Source of the DNA: Streptomyces atriruber
GTDB lineage: Bacteria; Actinomycetota; Actinomycetes; Streptomycetales; Streptomycetaceae
Direction: 5' to 3'
Length of the DNA: 60,806 bases
Assembly: GCF_001418325.1 (NCBI RefSeq)
Contig: NZ_LIPN01000002.1
Coordinates: forward strand, 1-60,806
Shown here: piece by piece, positions 33,617 through 40,744 of the stretch
Layout of the letters: the number at the start of each line of letters is the position of its first letter
How positions within the stretch are numbered: the first letter of the stretch is position 1
Notes under the pieces: model-generated
Told to the model about the DNA's origin: nothing
The model's database searches: none
What the model saw: only the letters and a program-made list of their open reading frames with translations
Translations under genes and position numbers: made by a program

Positions 33617-36144
33617 CAACACCTCTGGCCCCGGACGCCCTGCGGGCCGACGACCGGCCGCGGCTGCTGATGGTGATGCCCTACCGCCAGTTCGTGCGCA
33701 AGGCACAGGCCGAGGGGTTCTGGGTCGGCGCGATCTGGGATCCGCGGCTGGAGACGCCGGACTATCTCGACGACGTACGCGCCGGGGCGGACCTGTTCGT
33801 GACGGTGGACTTCCGGGACGAGGAGCTGCTGCGCCGCACCATCCGCGAGGTGGCCGCGGAGCACCGCGTCTCGGTGATCCACCACCTCGGCAGGGAGGAG
33901 ACGATGGTCGCCGCCCACGAGGTGGCCGAGGAGCTGCACGCCGAGGTGAATCCGGCCACGGCGGTCCGCTGCCTCGCCGACAAGCTCGCGATGCGGGAGC
34001 TGCTCGCACGGCACGAACTGTCGCCGGTGGCCTACGAGTCGGCACCGACGCGCCACGAGGTACCGGCCGCGGTCGAGCGCATCGGCCTGCCTGCGGTCGT
34101 CAAACCGGTCGCGCTGGCCGGCAGCCGGGGTGTGTTCCTGTGGCGGGAGCCGCGGGACCTGGCTCACTGGACGGCGCTCGTGGACTCGTACGCCTATGAC
34201 GGCCCGTTCCTGGTCGAGGAGTATCTGAGCGGGCCCGAGTACAGCGTGGAGACGCTCAGCCAGGACGGCGGGCACCGGGTCGTCGGCACCACGGAGAAGC
34301 TGCTGGGAGCGCCGCCGCTGTTCGTGGAGGTGGGGCACGTCCATCCGGCGCCGCTGCCCACGGACCGCAGGCAGGCCATCGAGGAACTGGCGGTCCGCTT
34401 CCTCACCGTGTGCGGGTACCGGTTCGGTCCCGCGCACACCGAGGTGATCTGGACGGCGCGCGGCCCGCGCATCGTCGAGTCGCAGGCCCGGCTCGGCGGC
34501 GACCGGATCCCGAGGCTCGTCGAGCTGGCGAGCGGCCTCGACATCGAGCAGGCGGTCTTCGCGGGGCTCGCGGGCACACCGGCCGAGGTGCCGGAGCCGA
34601 CGGCGACGGCGGCCGTGCGGTTCTTCACCTTCCCGCCCGGCCGTGTCGAGGTGGTCCATGGCCTGCAGCGGGTGCAAGCGCTGCCGTACGTCGACGAGTT
34701 GAGGATGCGGCTGCGCCCCGGGGACACCGTGGAGGAGGTCCTTGACTCCAAGGGCCGCCACGGGCACGTCATCGTCTCCGGCGCCACGCCCGAGGAGACC
34801 CGGAGCAGGTGCGCGGAGGTGCTCGCCACCATCCGGCTCGTCATCGACGGGACCACGGTCCGGGCGGACGGCAGGGCCGAGGAGCCGCGGGCCGTCCCGG
34901 ACGACGACGCGCAGGTGGTGTTCGTCGGCTACAACGCGGCCTACCTGCGCGCCATCGACGGAAGTGTGCCCGCCGGGTCCGTCGTGGTGCTTGAAGAGCC
35001 CGACATCATCCGCAAACGGGAACTGCGGGACGCGGCGGCGCGCTTCGCCTGCCTGGACCGGATCGTTCCGGCGCACTACCAGCAGTCGGCGGGCGCCCTC
35101 GATCTGGTGGCCGAGCTGGAGGCGGAACACCCGGTGGCCGCGGTCGTCCCCGGCCTGGAGTACGCGGTGCCCGCGGCGGCCGCCCTCGCCGAGAAGCTGG
35201 GGCTGCCGGGCGCGACCGAATCCGCGGCGCAGGCGCTGCGGGACAAGGTCCGGCTGCGCGAGGTCTGCGACGCCGGAGGCGTCCGCGGTCCGCGCTGGCG
35301 CGAGGTGCACGGGCCCGAGGACATCCTCGACTTCGCTGCCGGAGGACCGGTGGTGGTCAAGCCGGCGAACCGGCAGGCCAGCGTCGGCGTACAGCTCCTC
35401 GACTCGGTCGACGCGGCCACCGCGGCGCGGGCGTGGGAGCGCACCTCCTCCGCCGCCGAGTACGAGCAGGTGCCCGACCGGCACCTGAAGTGGCGCTTCC
35501 TGGCCGAAGAACGCCTGCGCGGGCCCGAGTTCAGCGTCGAGGCACTGGTGCGGCAGGGCGAGATCATCTTCCACAACATCACGGCCAAGACGGTGATTTT
35601 GGGACCGTACCCCGTGGAGCTCGGCCATCTGCTGCCCGCACCGGTCGACCGGGACACGCAGGGCGCGTTCGAGGCGGCCATGCGGGCGCTCGTCGCGGCG
35701 ACCGGCTACCGCACCGGGATCCTGCACGCCGAGTGGATCCTCACCGCATCCGGTCCGGCGCTGGTGGAGTGCGCGGGACGCTGCCCCGGCGACTACCTGA
35801 TCGACCTCAACGACCTGGCCTACGGCACGCGGATCAGGGTGGCCCTCATCGACCTGCTGGCAGGCCGTCCGGTCACCCTTCCCCGTACCGCTCAACTGAC
35901 GTCGGCGATCCGGTTCCTGGCCGCCGAGCCCGGCACCGTGACCGAGGTCGCCGGGACGGATGCGGCGCGGGCCCTGCCCGGGGTCCGGACCGTGGAGGTC
36001 GATGTCGAGGCCGGGCAGGAGGTCCGCCCGTGGGCGTCCTCCTGGGACCGCGCCGGACACGTCATCGCGACCGGCCCCGACGCGGACAGCGCGCGCCGCC
36101 GCGTCCTGGACGCCGACGCCGCCATCCGCATCACCACGGAATGA
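33613..36144 (+). CDS. Tandem (double) ATP-grasp ligase
   Basis: An 843-residue protein made of two complete ATP-grasp units (about 1-420 and 435-843). The first has AVVKPVALAGSRGVFLW, FLVEEYLSGPEYSVETL and IVESQARLGGDRI. The second has VVVKPANRQASVGVQLL, FLAEERLRGPEFSVEAL and LVECAGRCPGDYL. Each ends with an LAL-type subdomain (AAVRFFTFPPGRVEVV; SAIRFLAAEPGTVTEV). Such units form amide bonds through acyl phosphates. Where Mg-binding Asn is usual after the Glu (E-x-N), the first unit has Gln and the second Ala, so the second may be weakened or use another ligand. It is translationally coupled to the previous gene. Confidence 0.9.
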   Translation: MTTPLAPDALRADDRPRLLMVMPYRQFVRKAQAEGFWVGAIWDPRLETPDYLDDVRAGADLFVTVDFRDEELLRRTIREVAAEHRVSVIHHLGREETMVAAHEVAEELHAEVNPATAVRCLADKLAMRELLARHELSPVAYESAPTRHEVPAAVERIGLPAVVKPVALAGSRGVFLWREPRDLAHWTALVDSYAYDGPFLVEEYLSGPEYSVETLSQDGGHRVVGTTEKLLGAPPLFVEVGHVHPAPLPTDRRQAIEELAVRFLTVCGYRFGPAHTEVIWTARGPRIVESQARLGGDRIPRLVELASGLDIEQAVFAGLAGTPAEVPEPTATAAVRFFTFPPGRVEVVHGLQRVQALPYVDELRMRLRPGDTVEEVLDSKGRHGHVIVSGATPEETRSRCAEVLATIRLVIDGTTVRADGRAEEPRAVPDDDAQVVFVGYNAAYLRAIDGSVPAGSVVVLEEPDIIRKRELRDAAARFACLDRIVPAHYQQSAGALDLVAELEAEHPVAAVVPGLEYAVPAAAALAEKLGLPGATESAAQALRDKVRLREVCDAGGVRGPRWREVHGPEDILDFAAGGPVVVKPANRQASVGVQLLDSVDAATAARAWERTSSAAEYEQVPDRHLKWRFLAEERLRGPEFSVEALVRQGEIIFHNITAKTVILGPYPVELGHLLPAPVDRDTQGAFEAAMRALVAATGYRTGILHAEWILTASGPALVECAGRCPGDYLIDLNDLAYGTRIRVALIDLLAGRPVTLPRTAQLTSAIRFLAAEPGTVTEVAGTDAARALPGVRTVEVDVEAGQEVRPWASSWDRAGHVIATGPDADSARRRVLDADAAIRITTE

Positions 36145-36152
36145 GGAAGCAG

Positions 36153-37412
36153 ATGTCTGTTCTGTGGCAGCGCGTCCAGGGGTGGCGCCGGGCCGTCCCC
36201 GGAGGACGGGTCGGCCTCCGGCTGTCCGTGATGGCGATGATCGACGCCGTCGGCACCGGTGCCTTCCTGGCCGTCTCCGTGCCGTTCATCACCCGGTCCG
36301 TCGGCCTCTCCGTGGGGCAGCTCAGTCTCGGTCTGGCCCTGTCCGCCGCGATCGCACTGGCCACGGCCGTCCCGATCGGCATCCTCGCCGACCGGGTCGG
36401 CCCGAAGAAGGTACTGGTCGGCGTGAGCCTGTGGCGCTGCGCCTGCTTCGTCCTCTACCCGTTCGTCCAGAACCTGTGGCAGTTCCTGACGGTGGTGTGC
36501 CTGCTCGGCCTGGTCGACAAGGCGGCGGCGCCGATGGAGCAGGCCCTGGTCGGGCAGGTGACGGTGACCGAGGACCGGGTCAAGGTGGTCGCGGTGCTGC
36601 GCTCGCTGCGCAATGTCGGCTTCACCGTCGGCGCCCTGCTGGGCGGTATCGGACTGCTGATCGACACCCGGGTCGGCTACGGCGCGATCCTGCTGCTCAA
36701 CGCCGTCTCGTTCGCCGTGCTCGCGGCCCTGGCCCACCGGCTACCGGTGCTCAGCACACCGGCGAAGAGCCTGCGGCGCCGCTTCTCGGTCGACGCGCTG
36801 CGGGACCGGCCGTTCCTGGCGTTCACCGGGATCAACGCGGTGCTCACCATGCACATGACCCTGCTGAGCATCGGCATCCCGCTGTGGATCGTCGAGCACA
36901 CCGAGGCCCCGGCCGCGGTGATCTCGCCCCTCGTGGCGGTCAACACCGTGCTCGCGGTCGCCCTCCAGGTACGGGCCAGCCGGGGCACCGAAACCATCGC
37001 CGGGTCCGCACGCGGACTGGTGCGGGCCGGTGTCTCCCTCGCGGTCTGCTGCCTGCTGCTCGTCGCGGCGCCGAAGCCGCCCGTCGTGGTCGGGGTCAGC
37101 GTGCTGCTCCTCGCCATGATCGCGCTGACCGCGGGCGAGCTGTTCCAGTCCGCCGGGGGCTGGGGCGGGTCGTACCTTCTCGCGGCGCCCGGCCAGGAGG
37201 GCGTCTACCTCTCGGTCTTCTGGCTCGGCGTGGCCGTCCAGCAGATCGCGGCACCGGTCGTGGTCGGCGTGGTCATCACGACCGGCACCACCGGGTGGGT
37301 CGTCCTGGCCGCCCTGTTCGCCGCCTGCGGGTTCGCGGCGCCGGTCATCGGCCGGTGGGCCCAGGCGCGGCTCGACTCCAACGGCGCCCAGCTCGAACAT
37401 CACCCGGCTTGA
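36153..37412 (+). CDS. MFS transporter, likely product exporter
   Basis: A 419-residue, 12-helix major facilitator beginning MSVLWQRVQGW. Loop 2-3 reads GILADRVGPKKVLVG and helix 5 contains RSLRNVGFTVGALLGG. It lies 8 nt after the double ATP-grasp gene. GAGGA 5-6 nt upstream supports the ATG at 36153 over one at 36141 that overlaps the stop. MFS proteins next to ATP-grasp dipeptide ligases commonly export the product and give self-resistance (for example BacE with BacD in bacilysin). No other resistance gene is seen in the operon. Confidence 0.9.
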   Translation: MSVLWQRVQGWRRAVPGGRVGLRLSVMAMIDAVGTGAFLAVSVPFITRSVGLSVGQLSLGLALSAAIALATAVPIGILADRVGPKKVLVGVSLWRCACFVLYPFVQNLWQFLTVVCLLGLVDKAAAPMEQALVGQVTVTEDRVKVVAVLRSLRNVGFTVGALLGGIGLLIDTRVGYGAILLLNAVSFAVLAALAHRLPVLSTPAKSLRRRFSVDALRDRPFLAFTGINAVLTMHMTLLSIGIPLWIVEHTEAPAAVISPLVAVNTVLAVALQVRASRGTETIAGSARGLVRAGVSLAVCCLLLVAAPKPPVVVGVSVLLLAMIALTAGELFQSAGGWGGSYLLAAPGQEGVYLSVFWLGVAVQQIAAPVVVGVVITTGTTGWVVLAALFAACGFAAPVIGRWAQARLDSNGAQLEHHPA

Positions 37413-37439
37413 GCATCGACCAGCTTGAACATCAACCAG
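37392..37439 (+). repeat. Three tandem 16-bp repeats at the MFS-cupin junction
   Basis: CTCGAACATCACCCGG, CTTGAGCATCGACCAG and CTTGAACATCAACCAG follow one another exactly. The first contributes the last codons of the MFS gene, the second contains its stop (TGA 37410-37412) and the third leads straight into the AGGAGG of the cupin gene. It looks like local duplication at an operon junction. Confidence 0.8.
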
Positions 37440-37448
37440 GAGGAAAAG

Positions 37449-37901
37449 ATGTCCGTTCCGCTGTACGTTCCCGCCGGTGAAGGTGAATACGTCGACATCC
37501 GGGACACGAAGAGGACGTATCTGAAGCTCACCACGCCCGACTCCAACGGAGAGTTCGGCTTCTTCGAGCACCACATGGCTCCGGAGGCGAAGGGCGCCTC
37601 CCCGCACATCCACAAGCAGTCCACCGAGATGTTCTACGTGGTCAAGGGCGAGATCGAGTTCACCATCGGCGACCGCAAGGTGGTCGGTGAGCCGGGCGCG
37701 TTCGCGTACATCCCCAAGGGGGAGCCGCACGGCTTCACGAACCGGGGCACCGAGGACGCCACGCTGCTGATCATGTTCTACCCGATCTACGACCGCGAGG
37801 ACTACTTCCGGGGCCTCGGCCGTCTGACGGCGAACGGGCGCAATCCCAGCATGGAGGAGCTGCGGGAGCACATGGCGAAGTACGACCAGTTCATGGTGTG
37901 A
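37449..37901 (+). CDS. Cupin domain protein, last gene of the biosynthetic operon
   Basis: A 150-residue cupin. Motif 1 is GASPHIHKQSTEMFYVVKGE (two His and one Glu ligand) and motif 2 is IPKGEPHGFTNRG (His). It has an excellent AGGAGG ribosome binding site. A metal-dependent dioxygenase, isomerase or binding role is possible; cupins in small biosynthetic operons often tailor a ring or heteroatom. The position 36 nt after the exporter gene, on the same strand, makes it a likely operon member. The last 11 nt overlap the convergent deaminase gene. Confidence 0.88.
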   Translation: MSVPLYVPAGEGEYVDIRDTKRTYLKLTTPDSNGEFGFFEHHMAPEAKGASPHIHKQSTEMFYVVKGEIEFTIGDRKVVGEPGAFAYIPKGEPHGFTNRGTEDATLLIMFYPIYDREDYFRGLGRLTANGRNPSMEELREHMAKYDQFMV

Positions 37902-38439
37902 CGTCGCCGCCGCCCTTCCCCGTACGGAAGCGCCACTGCAACTCCCTGACCTGAGCGGCGAGTTCGGGCACCGGACCGGCCACCTCCAGTCCCGGCACGA
38001 CGTCCTGGACGGTCAGCGGGCTCAAGGGCGAGGTGACGGGCACGCCCCACTCGGCCTTCCAGTCCCTGGCCTGCCGGGACGAGCTCGCGTACACGATGCG
38101 GCCCAGTCCGACCCAGCCGTGCGCGGCCGCACACATCGGGCAGTGCTCCCCCGAGGTGTACACGGTCGCCGCGGCCCGCTCCTCGGGGGTCAGGTGGAGC
38201 GCGGCCCACCGGGCGAGTTCGAACTCCGGGTGGGCCGTCGGGTCGCCGGTGGTGGACTCGCGGTTGCGGTCCTCGGCCCTGATCCCGCCGTCCGCGTCGA
38301 CGAGCACGGACCCGAACGGCCAGTCACCGGCTTCGAGGGCCTCGGCCGCGAGTTCGACGCAGCGGCGGAGGTAGGGCAGATCGGTTTGGGTTACGGCGGT
38401 CGCGCCGGTTCCGGGAAGGTCGGGGTCGTCGGGTGTCAC
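37891..38439 (-). CDS. Nucleoside deaminase (tRNA/guanine/cytosine deaminase fold)
   Basis: A 182-residue zinc deaminase. The metal site is HPEFE (in place of the usual HAE) and GEHCPMCAAAHGWVG (PxxC with CxxC spacing). The layout resembles guanine deaminase GuaD and TadA-like proteins. FGSVLVDADGGIRAEDRNR is the conserved substrate-loop region. It is convergent with the cupin gene, so it is probably not part of that operon. GGAG 5 nt upstream favours GTG 38439; GTG 38445 is possible. Confidence 0.85.
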   Translation of the reverse strand: MTPDDPDLPGTGATAVTQTDLPYLRRCVELAAEALEAGDWPFGSVLVDADGGIRAEDRNRESTTGDPTAHPEFELARWAALHLTPEERAAATVYTSGEHCPMCAAAHGWVGLGRIVYASSSRQARDWKAEWGVPVTSPLSPLTVQDVVPGLEVAGPVPELAAQVRELQWRFRTGKGGGDVTP

Positions 38440-38477
38440 TGTCACTCCGTCCCTTGCGGCCGTGTGCGGATACGTCG

Positions 38478-39314
38478 CTACGTCCGGTGGGCGGCCACGA
38501 CGGCCAGCGCCTGCCAGGCAGCCTCGGGCCGCAGGGTCTCCTCGGGATCGCCGTGGTAGGGGTCGAGCAGCACGGTGTCGGCACCGGCGAGACGCAGTTC
38601 CTCGACGTCCTCGAAGAACTGCTCGACGGTGCCTTCTCCCGCTCGGCGCGTCGGATCACCGACCGGCTTATCCGTGAGCCTGAGCCGGATCCGCGGCGCC
38701 AGACCCGGCACGGGCTCGCCCAACCGGGCGGCCGTTCCCCGGAGTCGCGTCAACGCGCCCCTGAACCAGGGCATCGTGAACCGCAGCGGATGCCACGGAG
38801 CGCCGAAACGCACGGCCCGGCGCATGGCCGCGTCGCTGTTTCCGCCGATCCAGATCGGGATCTGTCCGGCGCGGTAGTCGGCGTCGTTCTCCCATGCGGC
38901 GCGCAGCGTCCGCAGATGTTCGTCGGTCAGGGCGCCGCGTCGCTCGAAGGGGACGCCGAGCGCCTCGAACTCCCTCCGGGCCCAGCCGACCCCGACACCC
39001 AGAACGAGTCGGCCACCGCTGAGTTGATGCAGGTTGGCGGACATGCGGGCGACCAGCAACGGGTGTCGGTAGGGGGTGATGAGAACGGTCGTCCCCAGCT
39101 TGATCCCGGTCGTGATGCCCGCCATCCAGGCGAGCGTGGTGAAGGGTTCGTAGAACGGCGCGGGATACCGCTCGGCCACGTCCTCCGTGATCGCCACGTG
39201 GTCGGACATCATCAGCAGATCGAAGCCGAGACCCTCCACGGTTTCGGCCCAACGGGCGAGGTGATCCGGATTCGCCCCTGGTCCGAAATTGGGGACGTTC
39301 ACACCTATCCGCAT
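38478..39314 (-). CDS. LLM-class F420-dependent oxidoreductase
   Basis: A 278-residue bacterial luciferase-like TIM barrel. It starts MRIGVNVPNFGPGANPDHL and contains GFDLLMMSDHVAI, LGTTVLITPYRHPLLVARM and LGVGVGWARREFEALGVPF, typical of actinobacterial F420-dependent enzymes. Hydride transfer from F420H2 (or FMNH2) to an unknown substrate is expected. Its start codon lies within a perfect inverted repeat (39301-39320). It follows the deaminase gene on the same strand upstream, separated by 38 nt, so the two may be co-transcribed. Confidence 0.9.
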   Translation of the reverse strand: MRIGVNVPNFGPGANPDHLARWAETVEGLGFDLLMMSDHVAITEDVAERYPAPFYEPFTTLAWMAGITTGIKLGTTVLITPYRHPLLVARMSANLHQLSGGRLVLGVGVGWARREFEALGVPFERRGALTDEHLRTLRAAWENDADYRAGQIPIWIGGNSDAAMRRAVRFGAPWHPLRFTMPWFRGALTRLRGTAARLGEPVPGLAPRIRLRLTDKPVGDPTRRAGEGTVEQFFEDVEELRLAGADTVLLDPYHGDPEETLRPEAAWQALAVVAAHRT

Positions 39315-39320
39315 AGGTGT
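39301..39320. promoter_or_regulatory. Perfect 8-bp inverted repeat enclosing a start codon
   Basis: ACACCTAT-CCGC-ATAGGTGT surrounds the start of the LLM oxidoreductase (ATG at 39312-39314, minus strand). In the mRNA it could fold into a hairpin that hides the start codon; in DNA it could be an operator. The pairing is exact, but its function is unproven. Confidence 0.45.
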
Positions 39321-39482
39321 CACCCTAGCAACGGGCCTCCCCCAACGCGCCTGTGATGCAGGGTGGTTGAGCACCCCGTTGCCGCGCCCCGGAGTTGCGG
39401 GCGACCACGGAGCGTACGCCATTGGTCCGACATCACCCGGAGGTTCCGGTTCCAGCGCACCGAATCCGCCAGAATCTTCGCC

Positions 39483-40226
39483 ATGGAGATTTCCGAGCAC
39501 ATCCAAGTGGTGGACGTGGAAGGCCAGTTGCTGGCCCGGGCCGCGGCGGAGGCGGGAACCGACGCCAAGGTGCCCACCTGCCCCGACTGGCAGGTGCGGG
39601 ACCTGCTGCGGCACACGGGGATGGTCCACCGCTGGGCGGCCGCGTTCATCACCGAGCGGCGCACCTCGTACCGGCTCGGCGGTGAGCTCCCCGAGCTGGA
39701 CGGCGACACCCTCGTCGAGTGGTTCCGCGAGGGGCACGCCACGCTCGTCGCCACGCTCAAGACGACGCCGCCCGACGTGGAGTGCTGGGCCTTTCTGCCC
39801 GCCCCCTCGCCCTTGGCCTTCTGGGCCCGGCGGCAGGCGCACGAGACGACCGTCCACCGCGTCGACGCGGAGTCCGCCCGCGGGGGCTCCCCGTCCCCGA
39901 TGGACGTCGCCTTCGCCGTGGACGGGATCGAGGAGCTGCTGTTGGGCTTCCATGCCCGCAAGAGGAGCCGGGTGCGCAGCGACACCCCGGCCGTGCTGCG
40001 GGTGCGGACCACGGACCCGCGGGAAGAGCGGACGTGGACCGTACGACTCTCCGACGAGCCCCCGGTCACGGAGCACGGCACGACGGCGCCCGCCGACTGC
40101 GAGGTGTCGGGTTCCGCGGCGCGGCTCTATCTGGCGCTGTGGAACCGGCTGCCGTTCCCGCAGGTGACCGGGGACCGCGCGCTGGCGTCGCTGTGGCGGG
40201 AGAGGTCCGCCATCGTCATGGGGTGA
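39483..40226 (+). CDS. Maleylpyruvate isomerase family / mycothiol-dependent DinB-like protein
   Basis: A 247-residue protein with the N-terminal four-helix DinB-like bundle (MEISEHIQVVDVEGQLLARAA, PTCPDWQVRDLLRHTGMVHRW) carrying a metal-binding His, further HETTVHRVDAE (metal His pair), and a C-terminal SCP2-like part (ADCEVSGSAARLYLALWNR). Family members use mycothiol as cofactor or for detoxification. The start is placed at 39483 by family N-terminus; no ribosome binding site is visible, so it may be leaderless. Confidence 0.88.
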   Translation: MEISEHIQVVDVEGQLLARAAAEAGTDAKVPTCPDWQVRDLLRHTGMVHRWAAAFITERRTSYRLGGELPELDGDTLVEWFREGHATLVATLKTTPPDVECWAFLPAPSPLAFWARRQAHETTVHRVDAESARGGSPSPMDVAFAVDGIEELLLGFHARKRSRVRSDTPAVLRVRTTDPREERTWTVRLSDEPPVTEHGTTAPADCEVSGSAARLYLALWNRLPFPQVTGDRALASLWRERSAIVMG

Positions 40227-40229
40227 TCG

Positions 40230-40631
40230 TCAGCCCGTGGCGGCGTCGAGCATCCGCCCGAGGACGGCCCGCTGCAGCGGCCGCACTTCCTGGTGCAGCG
40301 CCCGGCCCTTGTCCGTGAGGGAGACGCGGACACCGCGGCGGTCCTCGCTGCACATGCCGCGCTCCACGAGGCCGTCCTTCTCCAGCCTCCCGATGAGGCG
40401 GGAGAGGGCGCTCTGGCTCAGATGGACCTGCGCGGAGATCTCCTGCACGCGGAACGTACAGCCGCCGTCGTCCGACGATCCCTCGGCCAGTACGTCGAGG
40501 ACCTCGAAGTCGCTCGCGCCCAGGCCGTGCGGGTGCAGCTCCCGGTCGAGCTCGCACAGCGTGCGCGCGTGCACCGCGAGGATGCCGCGCCATTGATCCA
40601 CGAGCCCCTGCTCGGCCTTCTTCGCCGCCAT
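40230..40631 (-). CDS. MarR family transcriptional regulator
   Basis: A 133-residue winged-helix regulator: FEVLDVLAEGSSDDGGCTFRVQ, recognition helix QVHLSQSALSRLIGRLEKDGLV and wing MCSEDRRGVRVSLTDKG. It probably represses itself through the large inverted repeat 33 bp upstream (40664-40707). MarR proteins usually respond to phenolic compounds or oxidants and control neighbouring efflux or detoxification genes; the convergent DinB-like gene ends only 3 nt away but is transcribed from elsewhere. Confidence 0.92.
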   Translation of the reverse strand: MAAKKAEQGLVDQWRGILAVHARTLCELDRELHPHGLGASDFEVLDVLAEGSSDDGGCTFRVQEISAQVHLSQSALSRLIGRLEKDGLVERGMCSEDRRGVRVSLTDKGRALHQEVRPLQRAVLGRMLDAATG

Positions 40632-40663
40632 GGGACCGCACGCTAGCAGAGTTTCACCACTTC

Positions 40664-40707
40664 ATTGCATCGGCATTAAATGCGCATGCATTCAATGCCG
40701 ATGCAAT
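40664..40707. promoter_or_regulatory. Large MarR-type operator
   Basis: Perfect 14-bp arms ATTGCATCGGCATT (40664-40677) and AATGCCGATGCAAT (40694-40707) flank a 16-bp A+T-richer centre that itself contains the palindrome ATGCGCAT (40680-40687). GCAT half-sites recur through the 44 bp, enough for two dimers. It lies just upstream of the marR start. Confidence 0.75.
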
Positions 40708-40744
40708 CGGCCGCTCGGGCTCCGTCGGGCGCGGTGCGGTGCGG

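Noticed and set aside
30644..36144. D-cycloserine-type cluster
   Set aside because: An acyltransferase, a PLP enzyme and ATP-grasp ligases recall it, but the arginase-like, haem-dependent and racemase genes are missing and the ATP-grasp units are LAL-like and three in number.
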